From: Actinomycetota bacterium
GTDB taxonomy: Bacteria; Actinomycetota; Acidimicrobiia; Acidimicrobiales; Ilumatobacteraceae
Direction of reading: 5' to 3'
Assembly: GCA_009702045.1 (NCBI GenBank)
Contig: WLIV01000011.1
Coordinates: 1-64,000 of the forward strand
DNA length: 64,000 nucleotides
Shown one piece after another: positions 17,257 through 26,811 of the stretch. The notes under the pieces are model-generated. The model did not search any database and was not told the origin of the DNA. It saw only the letters and a program-made list of their open reading frames with translations. Position 1 is the first letter of the stretch; each line of letters starts with the position of its first letter. The position numbers and the translations under genes were made by a program.

Positions 17257-19539
17257 TCAGGCGTTGCCTTCGGCGACCTTCTTGCGTACGACGTTGAGCG
17301 CCGAGCCGGCCTTGAACCACTCGATCTGCTCGGGGCTGAACGTGTGCACACCCTCGAACTCGACCGTGCTGCCGTCGGGCTTCACGATTTGGCAGCGCAC
17401 GTTCTTGCCGGGCACCGGGGGAAGGTCGAGCACATTGATGCGGTCGTCCTCGCCGATGAGGTCGTAGGTGGCCGGGTCGGCGAAGGTGAGCGGCACAAGT
17501 CCCTGCTTCTTCAGGTTCGTTTCGTGAATGCGGGCGAAGCTGCGGGTGATGATCACCACGCCGCCGCGGAAGCGGGGCTCCATGGCGGCGTGCTCACGCG
17601 ACGAACCCTCGCCGTAGTTGCGGTCGCCGATGGCCACCCAGCGCACGTTGGCCTCGCTGTACTTCTTGGCCAGGTTCGGGTAGGTGTCGTCGGTGCCACC
17701 GAGGGCGTCCTTGCCGATGCCCACCGGGTACGCACTGCCGTCGGCCTTGGCGTAGGCATTGACCGCACCGAGGAACAGGTTGCCGGAGATGTTCTCCAGG
17801 TGGCCGCGGTAGGTGAGCCACTTGCCTGCCGCCGAGATGTGGTCGGTGGTGCACTTGCCCTGGGCCTTCATCAGCACCGGCAGGCCGAGGTAGTCGTTGC
17901 CATCCCACGCGGTGAAGGGAGCAAGCAGTTGCAGGCGATCGCTGGTGGGCGACACGACGACATCGACGCCCGAACCGTCCGCCGGGGGAGCGGTGAACGT
18001 GTTCTGGCCGGGGTCGTAGCCCTTGGCCGGCAGCACTTCGCCGACCGGTGCATCCAGCTTGACCTGGCTGCCATCGGGGGCGGTGATCGTGTCGGTGGTG
18101 GGGTCGAAGTCGAGGTTGCCAGCGAGCGCCAGCGCCACGACCGTGTCGGGTGACGTCACGAACGACAGCGTGTTCGCCGAACCGTCGTTGCGCTTGGGGA
18201 AGTTACGGTTGAACGAGTTGACGATCGTGTTCGGCTTGTCGATCGCCGCGGCCGGGCGGTCCCACTGGCCGATGCACGGACCGCAGGCGTTGGCCAGCAC
18301 CGTGGCGCCGATGGACTCGAGATCGGCGATCAGACCGTCGCGCTCGATGGTGGCACGGGTCTGCTCGCTGCCGGGCGACACCAACAGTGGTGTCTTCACC
18401 TTCAAGCCGCGAGCTGCGGCCTGGCGGGCGATCGAGGCGGCGCGGGTGATGTCCTCATACGAACTGTTCGTGCAGCTACCGATGAGCGTGGCGCTGATCT
18501 CTAGTGGCCAGTCGTTGGCGCGGGCCTCGGCGCCGACAGCGGCGCCGACGCGGTTGGCGCGGTCGGGCGAGTGCGGGCCGTTGATCAGCGGCTTCAGCGC
18601 ATCGAGGTCGATCTCGATCACCTGGTCGTACTGGGCGCCCTCGTCGGGTCGCAGGTCGGCGGCGACCTTGTCGGCAGCTGCGGCGATGGCTGCGCGGCCG
18701 GTGGCCTTCAGGTAGTCGGCCAGGTTCTGGTCGTAGCCGAACACGCTGCAGGTGGCGCCGATCTCTGCGCCCATGTTGCAGATCGTGGCCTTGCCGGTGG
18801 CCGAGATGCGGTCGGCGCCGGGGCCGAAGTACTCGACGATTGCGCCAGTACCGCCCTCGACGGTGAGCACGCGGGCGACCTCGAGGATGATGTCCTTCGG
18901 TGCCGTCCAACCGTTCAAGTTTCCGGTCAAACGTACGCCGATGACCTTGGGGAACTTGACGTTGAATGGGAAGCCAGTCATCACGTCGACTGCGTCGGCG
19001 CCACCTACGCCGATGGCCACCATGCCCATGCCGCCAGCGTTGGGGGTGTGGCTGTCGGTGCCGATCATCATGCCGCCGGGGAAGGCGTAGTTCTCGAGGA
19101 CGACCTGGTGGATGATGCCGCTGTTCGGGCCCCAGAAGCCGATGCCGTACTTGGCGCTGACGGTGCGCAGGAAGTCGTACACCTCACGGTTGGTGTCGAT
19201 GGCTACGCCGAGGTCGATCTTGGCCCCAACCTTGGCCGAAATGAGGTGGTCGCAGTGCACAGTGCTGGGCACGAGCGTGGTGGGCAGCCCGGCGGTCATG
19301 AACTGCAGGAGCGCCATCTGCGCCGTCGCGTCCTGCATTGCCACCCGGTCGGGGCGAAAGTCGTTGTACGTGCCGCCGCGCTCGATCGGCTCGTTGGGGT
19401 CGTAGAGGTGGTTGAGGAGGATCTTCTCCGTGAGGGTCAGCGGGCGCCCGAAGCGCTCGCGGCCGGCGGCGACCCGAGCGGGGAGTGTGGCGTACACACC
19501 TTCGACCAGTTCGATCGGCGTTCCTGCAGAGACGGTCAT
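17257..19539 (-). CDS. acn: Aconitate hydratase, mitochondrial-type
   Basis: Interconverts citrate and isocitrate using a [4Fe-4S] cluster. The 760-residue length and the N-terminal block ([19 protein letters not shown]) match the mitochondrial-type AcnA group rather than the longer IRP-type. Cluster cysteines are visible in [11 protein letters not shown] and [12 protein letters not shown], and the swivel domain has the [19 protein letters not shown] block. ATG 19539 is preceded by AAGGGG; the open frame to 19698 would overlap the divergent regulator. Together with gltA, 8.4 kb away, it gives the first two TCA steps. Regulation by the divergent GntR protein is likely. Confidence 0.97.
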   Translation of the reverse strand: MTVSAGTPIELVEGVYATLPARVAAGRERFGRPLTLTEKILLNHLYDPNEPIERGGTYNDFRPDRVAMQDATAQMALLQFMTAGLPTTLVPSTVHCDHLISAKVGAKIDLGVAIDTNREVYDFLRTVSAKYGIGFWGPNSGIIHQVVLENYAFPGGMMIGTDSHTPNAGGMGMVAIGVGGADAVDVMTGFPFNVKFPKVIGVRLTGNLNGWTAPKDIILEVARVLTVEGGTGAIVEYFGPGADRISATGKATICNMGAEIGATCSVFGYDQNLADYLKATGRAAIAAAADKVAADLRPDEGAQYDQVIEIDLDALKPLINGPHSPDRANRVGAAVGAEARANDWPLEISATLIGSCTNSSYEDITRAASIARQAAARGLKVKTPLLVSPGSEQTRATIERDGLIADLESIGATVLANACGPCIGQWDRPAAAIDKPNTIVNSFNRNFPKRNDGSANTLSFVTSPDTVVALALAGNLDFDPTTDTITAPDGSQVKLDAPVGEVLPAKGYDPGQNTFTAPPADGSGVDVVVSPTSDRLQLLAPFTAWDGNDYLGLPVLMKAQGKCTTDHISAAGKWLTYRGHLENISGNLFLGAVNAYAKADGSAYPVGIGKDALGGTDDTYPNLAKKYSEANVRWVAIGDRNYGEGSSREHAAMEPRFRGGVVIITRSFARIHETNLKKQGLVPLTFADPATYDLIGEDDRINVLDLPPVPGKNVRCQIVKPDGSTVEFEGVHTFSPEQIEWFKAGSALNVVRKKVAEGNA

Positions 19540-19564
19540 GGAAGTTTCCCCTTGATCGGCGACG

Positions 19565-19590
19565 AGATGTAGACAAGCATAATACAAGTT
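19565..19590. promoter_or_regulatory. Divergent acn/gntR promoter-operator
   Basis: This A+T-rich stretch in an otherwise GC-rich region holds TATTAT reading toward acn (minus strand) and CATAAT reading toward gntR (plus strand), overlapping each other. ACAAG occurs twice as a direct repeat (GACAAG at 19572-19577 and TACAAG at 19583-19588) across the -10 boxes. A regulator bound here could block both genes. Confidence 0.5.
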
Positions 19591-19626
19591 CATGAGGTTG
19601 CCAAAGAAAGGAACGTCGGTCGCCCG

Positions 19627-20358
19627 ATGCGCACGATCCGCTACCAGGAGATAGCTCACACGTTGCGGGGACGGCTCTCTGAGCAGGGCCCCGGCCATGT
19701 GCTGCCCAGCGAGAGCGAACTGTCGGCGGAGTTCGGGGTCAGCCGTGTGACGGTGCGCCGAGCGTTGGAGATGCTGCGCGACGACGGGGTGGTGGAGTCA
19801 CGTCAGGGGTTCGGTTGGTACGTGGCGATGGCGCCGTTGCAGCAGCGGCTCGGACAGCTGGACACCATCGAGAACCAGTTGGCTGTCGGCGGGATCCGTC
19901 CTGAGCGGCAGATCCTCGAGTTCGCGTTCGTCCCTGCGCCACCGCACATCGCCGAGCGCCTGCATTGCGCGCAGGTGCTGCGCGTGAAGCGTCGCAACCT
20001 CGCCGACGGCGCACCGTTCGCCGTGGTCACGGTGTGGTGCCCGGCCGAACTGGGCCAACACCTGTCTCGGCGCGAGGTCGAGCGGCGTCCGTTCTACGAA
20101 CTGCTCGGTGTGCAGTTGCGCGGCGCCACCCAGACCATCGGCGCGGCAGCAGCCACCGAGCACGACGCCCGACTGCTGGAGGTGCCCGTCGGCAGCCCGG
20201 TGCTGCGCTGTGAGCGGCTGACGACCACAGTGACCGGCGAGCCCGTGCTCTTGTCCGAGCACATCTTCCCTGCGCACCGCACCGAGTTCGTGGTGGAGCT
20301 TCCCCAGGCAGCGCCCTCGCTCGTGCCGAGCGGGCTGCGCCTCGTCGATCAGGTGTGA
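19627..20358 (+). CDS. GntR family regulator with UTRA ligand domain (HutC type)
   Basis: The 243-residue protein starts with a GntR winged helix ([46 protein letters not shown], about 1-70), followed by a UTRA effector domain (80-240; [31 protein letters not shown]). HutC-type GntR proteins are usually repressors released by a small metabolite. Being divergent from acn with overlapping promoters, it is a good candidate for controlling aconitase, perhaps in response to a TCA intermediate. In mycobacteria and corynebacteria, acn is instead linked to a TetR regulator. Confidence 0.9.
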   Translation: MRTIRYQEIAHTLRGRLSEQGPGHVLPSESELSAEFGVSRVTVRRALEMLRDDGVVESRQGFGWYVAMAPLQQRLGQLDTIENQLAVGGIRPERQILEFAFVPAPPHIAERLHCAQVLRVKRRNLADGAPFAVVTVWCPAELGQHLSRREVERRPFYELLGVQLRGATQTIGAAAATEHDARLLEVPVGSPVLRCERLTTTVTGEPVLLSEHIFPAHRTEFVVELPQAAPSLVPSGLRLVDQV

Positions 20359-20365
20359 ACCACGC

Positions 20366-21016
20366 TCACCACGTATCCCAGTGCAGGATCGGCTCGAGCG
20401 GCAGGCGTGCGGCGGGCTTGAAGTCGGTGCCCACGGTGTAGGCGATGGGGAACATGCCGACCTGGCTGAACCCTGCCGGGATACCCAGCAGTTCGGCCGA
20501 CTGCGCGTCGCCGCCCTTGGCCAGGTGCACGGTGGTCCAGGCGGTGCCGAGCCCGCGCTCGCGTGCGGCCAGCAGGAAGCTCCACACGGCGGGAAGGATG
20601 CTGCCCCACACGCCAGCAGCAGCCCACAGCGGCAGCCGGTCGAGGTCGGCGGCGATGCACGGCACCATGATGATCGGCGCCCGTTGGAAGTGCTCGGCGA
20701 GGTAGTTGGCGGAGGAGTACACCTGCTCGATTCGGCGGTCACCCTCCTCGCCGCTGGCGGCCAGCGCCGATGCGGCGACACTGCTGCTGTAGCCCGCCCA
20801 GTTGGCGCGGTAGATATCGGCGAGCGCCATCTTCTTGGCCGGGTCGGTGACCATCAGCCATTGCCAACCCTGCGAGTTGCTACCGCTGGGTGCCTGCAAT
20901 GCGATTTGGAGGCACTCCTCGATCACCTCGCGCTCGACCGGCCGGTCGAAGTCGAGGCGCTTGCGCACGGCGCGGGTGGTGGTGAGGACTTCGTCGGCGG
21001 AGAGGTGTAAGTGCAT
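20366..21016 (-). CDS. Nitroreductase family protein
   Basis: A 216-residue nitroreductase-fold protein from ATG 21016 (MHLHLSADEVLTTTRAVRKR). The FMN block is LQAPSGSNSQGWQWLMV near 40-56. It has an internal insert with YLAEHFQRAPIIMVPC and the C-terminal MFPIAYTVGTDFKPA. A similar enzyme is encoded at 35358. It is divergent from a crotonase gene with 56 bp between starts, as an analogous pair recurs at 34522-36059. The substrate is unknown. Confidence 0.86.
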   Translation of the reverse strand: MHLHLSADEVLTTTRAVRKRLDFDRPVEREVIEECLQIALQAPSGSNSQGWQWLMVTDPAKKMALADIYRANWAGYSSSVAASALAASGEEGDRRIEQVYSSANYLAEHFQRAPIIMVPCIAADLDRLPLWAAAGVWGSILPAVWSFLLAARERGLGTAWTTVHLAKGGDAQSAELLGIPAGFSQVGMFPIAYTVGTDFKPAARLPLEPILHWDTW

Positions 21017-21072
21017 GCCGAGAGTGTGCCACGACACATGCAGGCTGCGCTGCGCCTGACACACTCACGGTC

Positions 21073-21897
21073 ATGACTGCGATCAACATCGGCGACCGGG
21101 TATCGATCACGCTCACGGACGGCGTGGCCGACGTTCGTATGACGAGGCCCGACAAGCGCAACGCACTCGATGGTGCGATGTTCGTCTCGCTCGCCGAAGC
21201 CGGTGAACGTCTCAAGACGATGGCCGGCGTGCGCGTTGCAGTGCTCTCCGGTGAGGGCGCGTCGTTCTGCGCGGGTCTCGACTTCGCCACCATGGCCGCG
21301 CTGGCCACTGGCGTGGACAGTGATGGACGCGACAACCCTGGTCTGTTGCAGGAGAGCGGCATCACGCACCTCGGGCAACAGGTTGCGTGGGTGTGGCAAG
21401 AGGTGCCAGTGCCGGTCATTGCCGCAGTGCACGGACACGCGATCGGTGGTGGCATTCAGGTCGCCCTCGGGGCCGACATCCGCATCGTGCACCCGGATAC
21501 CAAACTCAGCGTTCGTGAGGTGCACTGGGGGTTGGTGCCCGATATGACCGGCACAATGATGCTCTCGCGGTTGGTACGTGCCGACGTGGCCAAGGAACTC
21601 GTGATCACCGCCCGCATGTTCGACGGCCGTGAGGCGTTCGCTCTGGGCATTGCCACCAAGTTGTCGGACACCCCGCTCGACGATGCGTTGGTCATGGCCC
21701 GCGAGATCGCCGGACGCAGCCCGGATGCAGTTCGTGGTGCGAAGGCCTTGCTGAACGGACTGTTCAATGCCGGTGCGGCCGAGCAGTTCGCTGAGGAACG
21801 ACGTGTGATCCGCTCGATTATCGGCAAGCCGAACCAGGCCGAAGCGGTCGCGAGCAACTTTGAGAACCGTCCCGCCCACTTCATCGACCCGGTCTGA
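21073..21897 (+). CDS. Enoyl-CoA hydratase/isomerase family protein (crotonase)
   Basis: The 274-residue crotonase-fold protein has the CoA-binding block RPDKRNALDGAMF, the oxyanion block CAGLDF near 70, and HAIGGGIQVALGADIRIV near 125. The position of the first catalytic Glu of hydratases lies in VREVHWGLVPDMTGT. Known members act on enoyl-CoA esters in fatty acid or amino acid breakdown. The exact reaction is undecided. The stop is 10 bp before the start of the methyltransferase gene, so the two are probably cotranscribed. Confidence 0.88.
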   Translation: MTAINIGDRVSITLTDGVADVRMTRPDKRNALDGAMFVSLAEAGERLKTMAGVRVAVLSGEGASFCAGLDFATMAALATGVDSDGRDNPGLLQESGITHLGQQVAWVWQEVPVPVIAAVHGHAIGGGIQVALGADIRIVHPDTKLSVREVHWGLVPDMTGTMMLSRLVRADVAKELVITARMFDGREAFALGIATKLSDTPLDDALVMAREIAGRSPDAVRGAKALLNGLFNAGAAEQFAEERRVIRSIIGKPNQAEAVASNFENRPAHFIDPV

Positions 21898-21907
21898 GGA
21901 GCTCGCC

Positions 21908-22978
21908 GTGACGACGATCGACGACAATGCGCTGAAGCTGTTCTCGTTCCAGGTCTTCTCCAAGCTGGAGGGTGCGGTCACGGCAGGGATGATTCATCTG
22001 GGTGACCAGCTGGGCCTCTATGTCGCGTTGGCCGACGCTGCCGCACCGATCACCACCCACGAGCTCGCGGAACGGACGGCGCTCGATGAACGCTGGGTTC
22101 GCGAGTGGGCGCACAATCAGGCGGCGGCGAAGTTGATCACCGTCGACGAGGGCCGGTTCGGGCTGACGCCGGAAGCCGCTGCGGTGCTGGCCTCACCGGA
22201 ACACCCGGCCTACGGGATGGGCATGTTCCACCGTCTGCCGCAGACGATGCGCGCGCTGGAGGATGTGCGCGAGAGCTTCCGCACCGGCATCGGCCACGAC
22301 TACGACAGCCACGGACCGCAGGGCGCAGTGGGTATCGAGCGCAACTTCGAACCGTGGAGCAACGCCAACCTGCTCCCCGTGGTGTTGCCCGCGATCGATG
22401 GCCTCGTTGAGCGGATGCGATCCGGTGCGTCGGTCGCCGATATCGGGTGTGGGGCGGGCAGCGCTGTGTTGCTCATGGCGGCAGCGTTTCCGCATTCGCA
22501 GTTCCGCGGCTACGACATCTCGCAGTACGCGCTTGCTCGCGCGGCACTGAAGCTCGAGGAGAGCGGTCTGCACAACGCCGAGTTCCACGACCCGCGCCAG
22601 GTGCCGCTGCCCGATGACCAGACGCTGAACTTCATCACCACGTTCGACTGCATTCACGACATGACCCACCCGTCGGAAATGATGAAGGCCATTCGTCGGG
22701 CGATCGCACCTGATGGCGTGTGGCTGCTGGTCGACATCAAGGCACTCGACACGTTCGAGGAGAATGCTCGCAAGAACCCGATGGCGCCGCTGATGTACGG
22801 CATCAGCGTGCTCTCGTGTATGTCGTCCGCGCTCAGCGAGGAGGGTGGCGAAGGTCTCGGCACATTGGGGCTGTCGGAGAACAAGGCCCGCGCAATGACG
22901 CAGGCCGCCGGCTTCACCCGCTTTGAGAAGCTGCCGATCGACCATGCGGTCAATGCGTTCTACATGGTGCGGCCCTGA
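21908..22978 (+). CDS. SAM-dependent methyltransferase with N-terminal winged helix
   Basis: A 356-residue protein from GTG 21908, preceded by GAGGAG. Residues 15-95 form a winged-helix dimerisation domain (LGLYVALADAAAPITTHELA, TALDERWVREW), and residues 165-290 form a class I methyltransferase with SAM motif VADIGCGAGSAVLLMA and post-motif FRGYDIS. The layout resembles Rv2258c-type proteins of mycobacteria. The acceptor is unknown. An ATG-initiated frame from 21860 would overlap the crotonase gene by 38 bp and lacks a comparable ribosome site. Confidence 0.87.
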   Translation: MTTIDDNALKLFSFQVFSKLEGAVTAGMIHLGDQLGLYVALADAAAPITTHELAERTALDERWVREWAHNQAAAKLITVDEGRFGLTPEAAAVLASPEHPAYGMGMFHRLPQTMRALEDVRESFRTGIGHDYDSHGPQGAVGIERNFEPWSNANLLPVVLPAIDGLVERMRSGASVADIGCGAGSAVLLMAAAFPHSQFRGYDISQYALARAALKLEESGLHNAEFHDPRQVPLPDDQTLNFITTFDCIHDMTHPSEMMKAIRRAIAPDGVWLLVDIKALDTFEENARKNPMAPLMYGISVLSCMSSALSEEGGEGLGTLGLSENKARAMTQAAGFTRFEKLPIDHAVNAFYMVRP

Positions 22979-22998
22979 CCCGCACCTGACCGAGTGGG

Positions 22999-24030
22999 TC
23001 AGCTGGCGTTGAGGTGCTCGAACTTGCGCTCGGCGAACAACCACTGACCGCCGACCCGCACGTAGCGGTCGTGGTACACGCCAAGGATGGTCTCAGGTTC
23101 GCTCTTCTTGCGGCGCAGTGTCTCGTGGATGATGACTCGTCCCGTGCCGGTGCCGGCGGCTTCATCCACCTCGAACACGGTGTTGGGTGCGAGCTGCACT
23201 GCGTAATCAAGGTCTTTGAAAATGCGCGCGAGGCTGGTGCGGATCTTGTCGCGCCCCTGGAGTGGTTTGCCGATGTTCCACAGGCCATCCTCGATGAAAC
23301 ACGCGGCGCAATCACCGGGATCGAGCCGCACGGCGCTGTCGCACCAGCGCGCAATCAGGCGGCGCAGGGCCGCCTCGGTCGCGGGGGAGGGTGCGCTGGT
23401 GAGGCCTGCTCGCGGTGTGTCGCTGCCGCGCAGATCTTCGGGTTCGAGGCCGACCTCCCACGCCGCCAGGGTGCGGACGTGCTCGATGAACTGGTCGCGG
23501 CTCATCATCCCGCTGTGTGCCGCGAACTGAACGGCAAGGCCGTCGACCACCGAGGTGAGACGGATGGCCGCCGCTGCCGGATCGACACACACGAACTCGC
23601 CGGCGTCGACGCCGTTGCGGATGACGCGCTCGACGAGCGACGCCGACTGGTGGTCGAGTTCCTGGCTGATTGTGCGCATCATCGGGTTCCGGAGGGCTTC
23701 GCCCCAGCCGTCGATCCACAACATCCACTCGACGTCGTCGCTTCCTTCGGGCACGTAGTTTTGGATGACCCGGTCGAGTTGGGCGACGGATGTGGGAGCG
23801 GCCTCCACCTCGGCCTCCATCTCGGCGACGTCCTTGCGCGCGTAGTGGGCAAACGCCTCGGCGAGGAGATGTTCCTTCGACTCGAAGTGGTAGTGGATGA
23901 GACTGCTCGACACCTCCAGTCGCTTGGCGACGTCGGCAATGCGAGTTGCCGCGAAACCTCGTTCAATGACCACTTCGCACGTGGTCTCTAGAATCTCGGC
24001 ACGGCGTTGGGCGACGGTGGGCTTCTTCAC
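22999..24030 (-). CDS. TetR regulator fused to a SnoaL-like domain
   Basis: A single unbroken frame of 343 residues from GTG 24030. Residues 1-195 are a TetR-type repressor: a helix-turn-helix (CEVVIERGFAATRIADVAKR, then SSSLIHYHFESKEHLLAEAF) and a ligand-binding helix bundle. A proline-rich linker leads to residues 218-343, a SnoaL/NTF2-like alpha-beta barrel (ALRRLIARWCDSAVRLD, GRDKIRTSLARIF, YVRVGGQWLFAERKFEH). SnoaL-like domains bind or convert small hydrophobic molecules, so the fusion may be an extra ligand sensor or an enzyme tied to its regulator. It is last in a minus-strand operon after the copper lipoprotein gene (56 bp gap). An upstream ATG at 24111 would overlap that gene. Confidence 0.86.
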   Translation of the reverse strand: MKKPTVAQRRAEILETTCEVVIERGFAATRIADVAKRLEVSSSLIHYHFESKEHLLAEAFAHYARKDVAEMEAEVEAAPTSVAQLDRVIQNYVPEGSDDVEWMLWIDGWGEALRNPMMRTISQELDHQSASLVERVIRNGVDAGEFVCVDPAAAAIRLTSVVDGLAVQFAAHSGMMSRDQFIEHVRTLAAWEVGLEPEDLRGSDTPRAGLTSAPSPATEAALRRLIARWCDSAVRLDPGDCAACFIEDGLWNIGKPLQGRDKIRTSLARIFKDLDYAVQLAPNTVFEVDEAAGTGTGRVIIHETLRRKKSEPETILGVYHDRYVRVGGQWLFAERKFEHLNAS

Positions 24031-24085
24031 TTCCGCGCACGATACTGCGATGAGGTGCCCGACAAGCGGAGTGCCGACGATGGAC

Positions 24086-25645
24086 TCACTTCTCGACGCG
24101 GAATGCTCCACGCATTACTGGGTGGATGCGGCAGAAATAGGTGTAGGTGCCCGGCGCGAGTGTGCTGGGAATCGTCCAGGTCGTGCGCCCAGCGGTGGGC
24201 TGACCGCCGTGGCCCAACTGGCCCGAGTCGAAGATGACCGGCCCGTCGGCCAACGGGTAGGCGATACCCGTGCTCTTGTTGCACGGCGCCTTGCAGGCAG
24301 TGATCGTGTGCCATTGACCATTGCCGATATCGGCGTCGAGGTTGTCGTAGGTGATCGTCTGACCTTGGCGCACGGTGGGCACCGACTTGGAGAAGTTCAT
24401 ATCACCCTGGCCGTACAGCCAGTCCTGGATCTGGATCGTGGAGGCCGCGGGTGAACTGGGAAGCGCAGTGAGGTCGAGGTACGACGTATCGGCGTCGCCG
24501 CCATGATGATCGTTCTCGGGCAGGTGACCGTGCGTGAGCATGCCGGGTGTGTCGACGGTGGTGAGGAACGGATCGTCGGCCGGTCCGCCCGGCTCGCCCA
24601 TCCACACGACCATGATGCCCATCGACTCGTACCAGGAAGCGGATGCAGAGTCGTACGTCGCGGTGGTCGACAGTACGTCGCCCTTCTTCACCGCGACATG
24701 CCAGTCCGGTGTGGTTGCCGTCATCGCCACGTCCCACGACACCGCTCCGGCCGGCTCGTAATACTTGGCATCGGATTTGAACAGATGTGCAGTGGTGCCG
24801 GCGCGGCTGGCGTACAAGTCGGTGTGCAGCCCGCCCGGGTGGAGGTGGCCAGCAGTGGCGATGAGCGTGCCATCCTGATCGACCGTCCACAGGTTCCTCG
24901 GCGTGTCGCTCCCGTAAGGCTGGTTGGCCTGATCCGGGAAGGTGTACGTGGTGCCGTCTCCGTCGCCTCGCAGCACGTCGAACACCGGGTAGCCCATACC
25001 GTTCTGCACATCCATCCACACGGGGTGCGCAGCCAACATTCCGGTCGCCTCGGGCGCCGAGTCGGCGATCACGTCGATCTCGTAGGTGACCCACACCTGG
25101 GTGTTGTCGGGTGTGAGGTTGTGCAACATGTAGTTCAGCGCCCAGTGGTCGCCGGCGTCGTAGCGGTACCCGTAGGGCGACGGGAGGACGAGGTTCGTCT
25201 TCTCCTCGCCGGCAGCGAAGAACCGCTGCGGCAGCCCTGAGGTGGAATCACGATTGCTGAGGTTGAGCCACACACCGTGGTGCAGGTGCACGACGTCGAC
25301 ACGCGGCACGGTGCCGTCGGCGTACTCGAGGTTGGGCCGGAAACCGACGATCCATCCGCTGACGTCGGGCTGCGGGATGGTGGTGAGCGTGTCGATGTTG
25401 TTCTGCCCGGGCTGGATGGCGAACGGCCCGGCCTTGAACTTCAGCGTGACGGCCCCCGGCCGAGTGGGCAGATCAGCGATCGTGGTGTCGGTGGACAGTT
25501 CGACCGTGGACTGCGGGTTCTGGCTGGTGGGTGCCGCCGTCGTGTCGACCAACTGCGTGTCGGATGATGCGTCGCTCGTGGAGCACGCTGCGGCGATGAG
25601 TGCGCCAGCGACGATGGCGACGGCAGCGACCGTGCGCGCCTTCAT
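24086..25645 (-). CDS. Nod19-like copper lipoprotein with C-terminal cupredoxin domain
   Basis: A 519-residue exported lipoprotein with signal peptide MKARTVAAVAIVAGALIAA and lipobox cysteine at about residue 21 (AAAC). The large middle part (about 60-400) has histidine-rich motifs VVHLHHGVWLN and TAGHLHPGGLH, matching the stress up-regulated Nod19 family, which is related to copper-type PHM/DBH-like folds. The C-terminal 110 residues form a cupredoxin with likely type 1 copper ligands: WHTITAC and YFCRIHPVMRG (His, Cys, His, Met). It should sit on the outer face of the membrane and may be a copper oxidase or monooxygenase. The start ATG overlaps the stop of the upstream gene by 4 bp. Confidence 0.82.
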   Translation of the reverse strand: MKARTVAAVAIVAGALIAAACSTSDASSDTQLVDTTAAPTSQNPQSTVELSTDTTIADLPTRPGAVTLKFKAGPFAIQPGQNNIDTLTTIPQPDVSGWIVGFRPNLEYADGTVPRVDVVHLHHGVWLNLSNRDSTSGLPQRFFAAGEEKTNLVLPSPYGYRYDAGDHWALNYMLHNLTPDNTQVWVTYEIDVIADSAPEATGMLAAHPVWMDVQNGMGYPVFDVLRGDGDGTTYTFPDQANQPYGSDTPRNLWTVDQDGTLIATAGHLHPGGLHTDLYASRAGTTAHLFKSDAKYYEPAGAVSWDVAMTATTPDWHVAVKKGDVLSTTATYDSASASWYESMGIMVVWMGEPGGPADDPFLTTVDTPGMLTHGHLPENDHHGGDADTSYLDLTALPSSPAASTIQIQDWLYGQGDMNFSKSVPTVRQGQTITYDNLDADIGNGQWHTITACKAPCNKSTGIAYPLADGPVIFDSGQLGHGGQPTAGRTTWTIPSTLAPGTYTYFCRIHPVMRGAFRVEK

Positions 25646-26748
25646 GCGCTGAACCCATCGAGCAGGCCGGTGAGGCCTGTGGGGTGCGGTCCGATGCAGA
25701 GTTGTTCGAGGATGCCCATACCGTGTTCGAGAGTACCGTCAGCGCGGACGAGTACCGCGTCACACATGGTCTGAACGTGGACGTTCTCTCGCGTCAACGG
25801 CTGCGCTACGGGTACATCCAACTGCTCACCGACAGTCAGCGATTCCCCGTGCCAGGTGCCGTGTGCGAACTTCGAATGCCCGTAGCCGACACCGCACATG
25901 TGAAAGTCGATGCGGGGGGTCAGCGTGACGGTGTGCACGGAGCCATCCCAGTCGACGAGGTCGTACTCGAAGTGTTCGGCCCAACGGGTGCCGGGCCGCC
26001 ATTGCACGCGCCATTCGACCGAGCGCATCAGACTGCCGTCACCGCCCACGGGTGCAAGCGCGCCGGTCTCGTGCCACCGGCGACCATCGCCGTACTCATT
26101 GACGTCGAAGTGGGTGGAGCACGAGGGGAAGTTCACCGGGGCCCAGAGCCAGAAGAACTGCGGTACCTGCACGGGCGCCCCACTGGGAGCGGCCTCGCCG
26201 ACGGGCCGGATTCCCCACGAGCGATCGCGGGTGCCCCAGACCTGATCGGGCTCCACGATGTGGCGTTCGCCGTCGATCTCGATCCAGCCGCTCCAGGCCC
26301 CGAACTGCGTGAGGCGGGTGTAGTCGAAGAATGTGCGCAGCCCGACCCGTTCGAAGAAGTGCGGTTCTTCGATCGCCGCCGACCGGCCATCGAAGACCAG
26401 CTCCGCGCGCAACCCGTGTTCGGGCGCGTCGACGCTGACCCGCAGCGTCTGCAACGGCTGCACAATCGCGATCGCGATCGGCCCGAGCGTGGTGGCGTCG
26501 CGCGGGTCGAGGGGCGCTCGCTGGGTGTGGAACACGCTGTGTTGGCGGCCACCGACGACGGCGCAGAATGAGGCGTCGGCGACGTGCCGGTTCGGGTAGA
26601 GCCCCATCGCGACAGCGAAGAACAGGCCTCCGTCGCGCGCGTAGCCGTTGAAGAAGTAGCGGTCGTAGTGGTTGAGGTCGCCGGTCGCGCTGTGGGCGAT
26701 CGGCACCGTGGCCTGATGGATCGGGTAGTCGTCGAAGCTCGTGAGCAC
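25642..26748 (-). CDS. Uncharacterised protein, CrtC/AttH lipocalin-like
   Basis: A 368-residue protein without a signal peptide. I know of similar proteins in actinobacteria but no proven function. The pattern of beta strands, NHYDRYFFNGYARDGGLFFAVAMG at the start, a central GAWSGWIEIDGE with WGTRDRSWGIRP, and late HETGALAP resembles the hydroxyneurosporene hydratase (CrtC)/AttH lipocalin fold, known to act on long lipid chains. The start is uncertain: GTG 26748 is taken, GTG 26787 is an alternative. It is the first gene of a minus-strand operon with the copper lipoprotein and the TetR-SnoaL fusion, coupled by a 4-bp overlap. Confidence 0.72.
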   Translation of the reverse strand: MLTSFDDYPIHQATVPIAHSATGDLNHYDRYFFNGYARDGGLFFAVAMGLYPNRHVADASFCAVVGGRQHSVFHTQRAPLDPRDATTLGPIAIAIVQPLQTLRVSVDAPEHGLRAELVFDGRSAAIEEPHFFERVGLRTFFDYTRLTQFGAWSGWIEIDGERHIVEPDQVWGTRDRSWGIRPVGEAAPSGAPVQVPQFFWLWAPVNFPSCSTHFDVNEYGDGRRWHETGALAPVGGDGSLMRSVEWRVQWRPGTRWAEHFEYDLVDWDGSVHTVTLTPRIDFHMCGVGYGHSKFAHGTWHGESLTVGEQLDVPVAQPLTRENVHVQTMCDAVLVRADGTLEHGMGILEQLCIGPHPTGLTGLLDGFSA

Positions 26749-26811
26749 GTCGGGAACGGTAGGCCATCCGGCAGTTGGTCTCGTCACCGTGCCGCGCCGT
26801 AGCCTGCGGGC

